Below are positions 5,852 to 6,291 of a stretch of DNA of 6,291 nt, piece after piece. A program made the translations under genes and the position numbers. The first letter of the stretch is position 1; the number at the start of each line of letters is the position of its first letter. The notes beneath the pieces are model-generated. The model saw only the letters and a program-made list of their open reading frames with translations. It was not told where the DNA came from and did not search any database. The stretch is taken from contig JAGRHX010000030.1 of NCBI GenBank assembly GCA_020444775.1, positions 1 to 6,291 on the forward strand. The letters are read 5' to 3'. This stretch comes from Gammaproteobacteria bacterium. Its GTDB lineage: Bacteria > Pseudomonadota > Gammaproteobacteria > HK1.

Positions 5852-5886
5852 ACCTTCTCGGCCATGACCAATGGACGCGTGAGCGA

Positions 5887-6291
5887 ATGCGCGTGCTGTT
5901 GGTCGAGGATTCAAGCGACCAGGCGGAGCTGATCCGCGAGATGCTGGCACTGTCGTCGCAGTACCAGTTCGAGCTGCAGCACGAGCCACACCTGCACGGT
6001 GGGCTGGACTGGCTGCGTGACTATACGCCCGACCTGGTGCTGCTCGACCTGAATCTGCCCGACAGTCGCGGACTGAGCGGTATCCAGCGGATGCGGGACG
6101 CGGCACCCGGGGTGCCGATCATCGTCCTGACCAACGTCGAGGACGAGGCTACCGCGCTGCACGCGCTGCGCGTCGGTGCCGAGGACTACCTGCACAAACG
6201 CCAGCTCGCGCCGGAGCTGTTGGTGCGCGCCATGCGCTACGCGGTGGAACGGGCGCGTGTGGACGAGGCGCTGCGCGAGAGCGAGGAGCGC
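5887..6291 (+). CDS. Response regulator with intact receiver, probably followed by a PAS domain (3' end outside window)
   Basis: The frame stays open to the right edge, giving 135 residues so far. It begins MRVLLVEDSS, with E7 and D8 as the acidic Mg-binding pair. VLLDLNLPDSRG places the phospho-acceptor at D54, T82 (IIVLTN) is the switch residue and K104 (EDYLHK) the conserved Lys, so the receiver looks fully functional. After residue 112 a charged helix ends ALRESEER, typical of the linker and first residues of a PAS domain in receiver-PAS kinases or diguanylate cyclases. The output domain is outside the window. The start is uncertain: ATG 5887 has only a poor GTGAG site three bases away, while in-frame ATG 5842 would add 15 residues and overlap the GACAT repeats. 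It follows the kinase gene in the same direction and is a candidate phosphorylation partner. The protein is predicted cytosolic so far. Confidence 0.88.
   Translation, partial: MRVLLVEDSSDQAELIREMLALSSQYQFELQHEPHLHGGLDWLRDYTPDLVLLDLNLPDSRGLSGIQRMRDAAPGVPIIVLTNVEDEATALHALRVGAEDYLHKRQLAPELLVRAMRYAVERARVDEALRESEER

Larger units (their letters stand above)
5572..5886 (+). other. Noncoding gap with hairpins and repeats before the response regulator
   Basis: About 315 nt without a convincing gene. The plus-strand open frame at 5582-5932 is Arg/Pro/Thr-rich, resembles no protein I know, and runs into the response regulator in another frame, so it is treated as spurious. The gap holds the hairpin at 5597-5616, two overlapping mutually exclusive stems (5650-5705), a minor 5-bp stem GCCCC/GGGGC (5751-5755 with 5769-5773) and a 24-bp tandem repeat (5804-5851). 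No good sigma-70 promoter was found. Its length and structure suggest a separate promoter with a structured leader for the downstream gene, but no known riboswitch class was recognised. Confidence 0.5.

Noticed and set aside
5582..5932. Plus-strand open frame of 116 codons between the kinase and the response regulator
   Set aside because: It is low-complexity, crosses hairpins and repeats, ends inside the response regulator in another frame and has no recognisable similarity.

Overview
The window is G+C-rich DNA (roughly two thirds G+C by eye) with dense coding on both strands. It reads as the chromosome of a high-G+C proteobacterium. A gammaproteobacterium is possible, but nothing here fixes the taxonomy: there is no rRNA or tRNA gene and no hallmark of a mobile element.

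Layout: (1) 1-935, plus strand: the 3' part of an amylosucrase-type GH13 gene, truncated by the left edge, with its two upstream catalytic residues outside the window. (2) 936-990: a short convergent gap with a strong G+C hairpin. (3) 991-3594, minus strand: a complete 867-residue member of the N,N-dimethylformamidase family. The residues expected to bind the mononuclear iron and do the chemistry are present at nearly the family's spacing. About 120 extra N-terminal residues look like the separate small subunit fused onto the large one. (4) 3595-4029: a 435-nt divergent control region with several inverted repeats. (5) 4030-5571, plus strand: a sensor histidine kinase with an unusual TTG start, an N-terminal receiver-like domain that has lost its phospho-acceptor, a PAS-like domain and an intact kinase core. 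(6) 5572-5886: a noncoding stretch with hairpins, a pair of mutually exclusive stems and a 24-bp tandem repeat. (7) 5887 to the right edge, plus strand: a response regulator with an intact receiver leading into what looks like the start of a PAS domain, truncated by the right edge.

Working together: the kinase and the response regulator lie in the same direction and may form one signalling pathway, but the gap between them has its own structure and they need not be co-transcribed. The amidase and the kinase are divergent across the shared control region, so signal-dependent control of the amidase is possible but only inferred. The amylosucrase has no visible link to the other genes. The items most worth a second look are the fused two-subunit amidase, the pseudo-receiver kinase with a 12-bp tandem repeat in its linker, and the repeat-rich leader before the response regulator.
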